In this document: piece by piece, positions 21,363 through 23,322 of the stretch
Layout of the letters: each line of letters begins with the position of its first letter
Position numbering within the stretch: the first letter of the stretch is position 1
From: Actinomycetes bacterium
Lineage (GTDB): Bacteria; Actinomycetota; Acidimicrobiia; Acidimicrobiales; Palsa-688
Assembly (NCBI GenBank): GCA_021816565.1
Contig: JAKAXN010000023.1
Location: 1-23,322, forward strand
Reading direction: 5' to 3'
Length of the DNA stretch: 23,322 nucleotides
Program-made: the position numbers and the translations under genes
The notes under the pieces: model-generated
Databases searched by the model: none
What the model was told of the DNA's origin: nothing
What the model saw: the letters and a program-made list of their open reading frames with translations, nothing else

Positions 21363-23322
21363 TTGCGCAACCGCTCCGGTCTCATAGGCGTCCCCTCGGC
21401 CGTCATCGCCATCGTCGTGATGCTGGTGGTGCCGATGCCGAGCATCGTCCTCGACATCCTGATCTCGGCCAACATCAGCGCCGCGGTGATCATCCTGCTG
21501 ATGACCATGCACGTGAAGAAGCCCCTGGACTTCTCCGTGTTCCCCTCGGTGCTGCTGGTGGCCACGCTGTTCCGGCTGGCGCTCAACGTGTCGGCCACCC
21601 GGCTGGTGCTGCTGCACGGTTTCGCCGGCTCGGTGATCTCCGCCTTCGGCAGCTTCGTGGTGGGCGGCCAGATCGTCATCGGCCTGGTGGTTTTCCTGAT
21701 CCTCATCGTGATCCAGTTCGTGGTGGTCACCAACGGCGCCGGCCGGGTGGCCGAGGTGGCGGCCCGCTTCACCCTCGACGCCATGCCGGGCAAGCAGATG
21801 GCCATCGACGCCGACCTGAACGCCGGGCTCATCGACCAGGTGGAGGCCCGCCGGCGCCGCCAGGAGATCTCCGACGAGGCGGACTTCTACGGGGCCATGG
21901 ACGGTGCGTCCAAGTTCGTCCGGGGCGACGCCATCGCCGCAGTGGTGATCACGGCCATCAACCTGATCGGCGGCCTGGCCGTCGGGGTGGTCCAGCACCA
22001 CCTGTCGCTAACCGACGCCGTCCACCGGTACTCGCTGCTGAGCGTCGGTGACGGCCTGGTCTCGCAGATACCGGCACTGCTGCTGTCCATCTCCACCGGC
22101 CTGGTGGTGACCCGGGCGGCCACCGACGACCAGGACTTCGGCACCGACGTCATCGCCCAGGTCAGCCGCCAGCACCGGGCCATTACCGTGGCCGGGGCGG
22201 TAATGGGCCTGCTCGGGATAGTCCCGGGGCTGCCCCACCTGGCCTTCCTGCTGGTGGCCGGCGGCCTGACGCTGGCCGGCCGGCGGGCCGCGGCCAGCGT
22301 CCAGGCCGCCGAGAAGGGCGGCAGCCTGGTCCCGGCCGAGGAGGAAGGCGCGGCCGCCATCGACCCGGACAGCCCGCAGGCCCTGGCCGCCGAGATGAAG
22401 GTGGAGCCGCTCGAGCTGGAGATCGGCACCAACCTCATCGACCTGGTCGACACCGACCGGGGAGGAGACCTTCTGGACCGGGTGAAGGGCCTGAGACGCA
22501 AGCTGGCCGTCGAGAAGGGCCTCATCATCCCGTCGGTCCGCACCAGGGACAACGTCAACCTGGACCCCAACGCCTACACCATCCGTATCAACGGGGTGGA
22601 GACGGCCACCGGCACCGCCCCCCCGGGCCGGTTCCTGGCCATCGGCGACGGGCTGGACATAGTCCCCGGCGAGCCCACCACCGAGCCGGTGTTCGGGCTA
22701 CCCGCCAAGTGGGTCCCGGCCGAGTCCCGCCAGCAGGCGCTGATCGCCGGGGCCACCGTGATCGACCGGTCGTCGGTGATCACCACCCACCTGGGGGAGA
22801 TCTCGGCCCGCTACGCCGGGCGGCTCCTGTCCACCCAGCAGGTCCGCCAGCTGCTGGACCGCATGAAGCCCACCGACTCCGCGGTGCTCGACGAGATGGC
22901 CACCGCCCAGGTCAGCCTGACCGACGTTCACCGGGTGCTGTGCAGCCTGCTCGACGACGGGGTGCCCATCCGGGACCTGGTCCGCATCGTCGAGGCCATC
23001 ACGGTGCGGGCCCGCCAGAGCAAGGATCCGGAGGGTCTGGTCGAGGCCGCCCGCCAGGCGCTGGGCCCGGCCATCTCCGCCCAGTACGCCAAGGACGGGA
23101 CGGTGGCCGCCATCACCCTCGACGCGGCCCTGGAGCGGCAGCTCATCGACGCCGTGCGCAGCGGGGACCAGGGCAGCTACCTGGCCATAGACGGCGGCCT
23201 GGCCGAGGCCCTGATCCGCGAGGTGCACGCCACCGCCAACCGGGTGGAGCAGGCCGGCCGCGACGCCGTGCTGATCTGCGCCTCCCGGCTGCGGACCCCC
23301 CTTCAGCAGTTGATCGCCGCCG
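21363..23322 (+). CDS. flhA: Flagellar export gate protein FlhA (3' end cut by window edge)
   Basis: FlhA forms the nonameric export gate whose cytoplasmic ring docks chaperone-substrate complexes. About 653 of roughly 690 residues are present. It begins MRNRSGLIGVPSAVIAIVVM from a TTG at 21363; no ATG or GTG is available in frame nearby, and TGAGG lies just upstream. Membrane helices fill the first half, with motifs DFSVFPSVLLVATLFRLALN, GRVAEVAARFTLDAMPGKQM, IDADLNAGLID (148-158) and the FHIPEP loop RRRRQEISDEADFYGAMDGA, SKFVRGDAIA. The C-terminal domain has EPLELEIGTNLIDLVD, PSVRTRDNVNL, YTIRINGV and LGPAISAQYA. It lies on the opposite strand from fliP, away from its usual place after flhB. 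Confidence 0.97.
   Translation, partial: MRNRSGLIGVPSAVIAIVVMLVVPMPSIVLDILISANISAAVIILLMTMHVKKPLDFSVFPSVLLVATLFRLALNVSATRLVLLHGFAGSVISAFGSFVVGGQIVIGLVVFLILIVIQFVVVTNGAGRVAEVAARFTLDAMPGKQMAIDADLNAGLIDQVEARRRRQEISDEADFYGAMDGASKFVRGDAIAAVVITAINLIGGLAVGVVQHHLSLTDAVHRYSLLSVGDGLVSQIPALLLSISTGLVVTRAATDDQDFGTDVIAQVSRQHRAITVAGAVMGLLGIVPGLPHLAFLLVAGGLTLAGRRAAASVQAAEKGGSLVPAEEEGAAAIDPDSPQALAAEMKVEPLELEIGTNLIDLVDTDRGGDLLDRVKGLRRKLAVEKGLIIPSVRTRDNVNLDPNAYTIRINGVETATGTAPPGRFLAIGDGLDIVPGEPTTEPVFGLPAKWVPAESRQQALIAGATVIDRSSVITTHLGEISARYAGRLLSTQQVRQLLDRMKPTDSAVLDEMATAQVSLTDVHRVLCSLLDDGVPIRDLVRIVEAITVRARQSKDPEGLVEAARQALGPAISAQYAKDGTVAAITLDAALERQLIDAVRSGDQGSYLAIDGGLAEALIREVHATANRVEQAGRDAVLICASRLRTPLQQLIAA

Overview
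The window is almost entirely a flagellar gene cluster from a high-GC bacterium. GC bias at third codon positions, GTG and TTG starts, chains of ATGA and GTGA start/stop overlaps, Ala/Gly/Pro-rich proteins and an NlpC/P60 wall hydrolase suggest a motile Gram-positive actinomycete (Actinomycetota). An acidimicrobial-type lineage is possible but not demonstrated. No genes for the outer-membrane L and P rings (flgH, flgI) are present. The window cuts fliP at the left edge and flhA at the right edge, so absences elsewhere cannot be judged.

Layout. (1) Positions 13355 down to 1, minus strand: the basal-body, export and hook operon, in transcription order flgB-flgC-fliE-fliF-fliG-fliH-fliI-fliJ-(NlpC/P60 + lytic transglycosylase hydrolase)-fliK-flgD-flgE, then tandem hairpins and an internal promoter, then fliM-fliN-fliO-fliP. 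This is close to the Bacillus fla/che order, with the hydrolase in the ylxF position and with fliL and cheY missing between flgE and fliP. (2) Positions 13522-14400, plus strand: a class I SAM-dependent methyltransferase, divergent from flgB. (3) Positions 18628 down to 14405, minus strand: the filament genes fliC (flagellin), fliD (cap), fliS (flagellin chaperone) and a small FliT-position protein. (4) Positions 18865-21138, plus strand: a large protein with two GT2 domains and TPR-like repeats, divergent from fliC and a likely flagellin glycosyltransferase. (5) From 21363, plus strand: flhA, separated from the other export-gate genes.

How it fits together. FliF/G/M/N form the rotor. FliH/I/J with FliO/P and FlhA form the export apparatus. 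FlgB/C and FliE form the rod, and FlgD/FlgE with FliK form the hook. FliC/FliD/FliS and the small downstream protein build the filament, and the glycosyltransferase (perhaps also the methyltransferase) is placed to decorate it.

The most interesting signal is regulatory. Five sites share T(C/A)AAG, then exactly 15 bases, then G(C/A)CGA. They lie upstream of flgB, fliM, fliC, the glycosyltransferase gene and flhA, on both strands. They resemble sigma-28 (FliA/WhiG/SigD) promoters, which implies that early, middle and late genes share one flagellar sigma factor. At fliM the -35 box sits in the loop of a strong hairpin. At the glycosyltransferase the promoter predicts an almost leaderless mRNA. 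The fliC leader has a GGA-in-loop hairpin just before the Shine-Dalgarno, as in CsrA-controlled hag of Bacillus.
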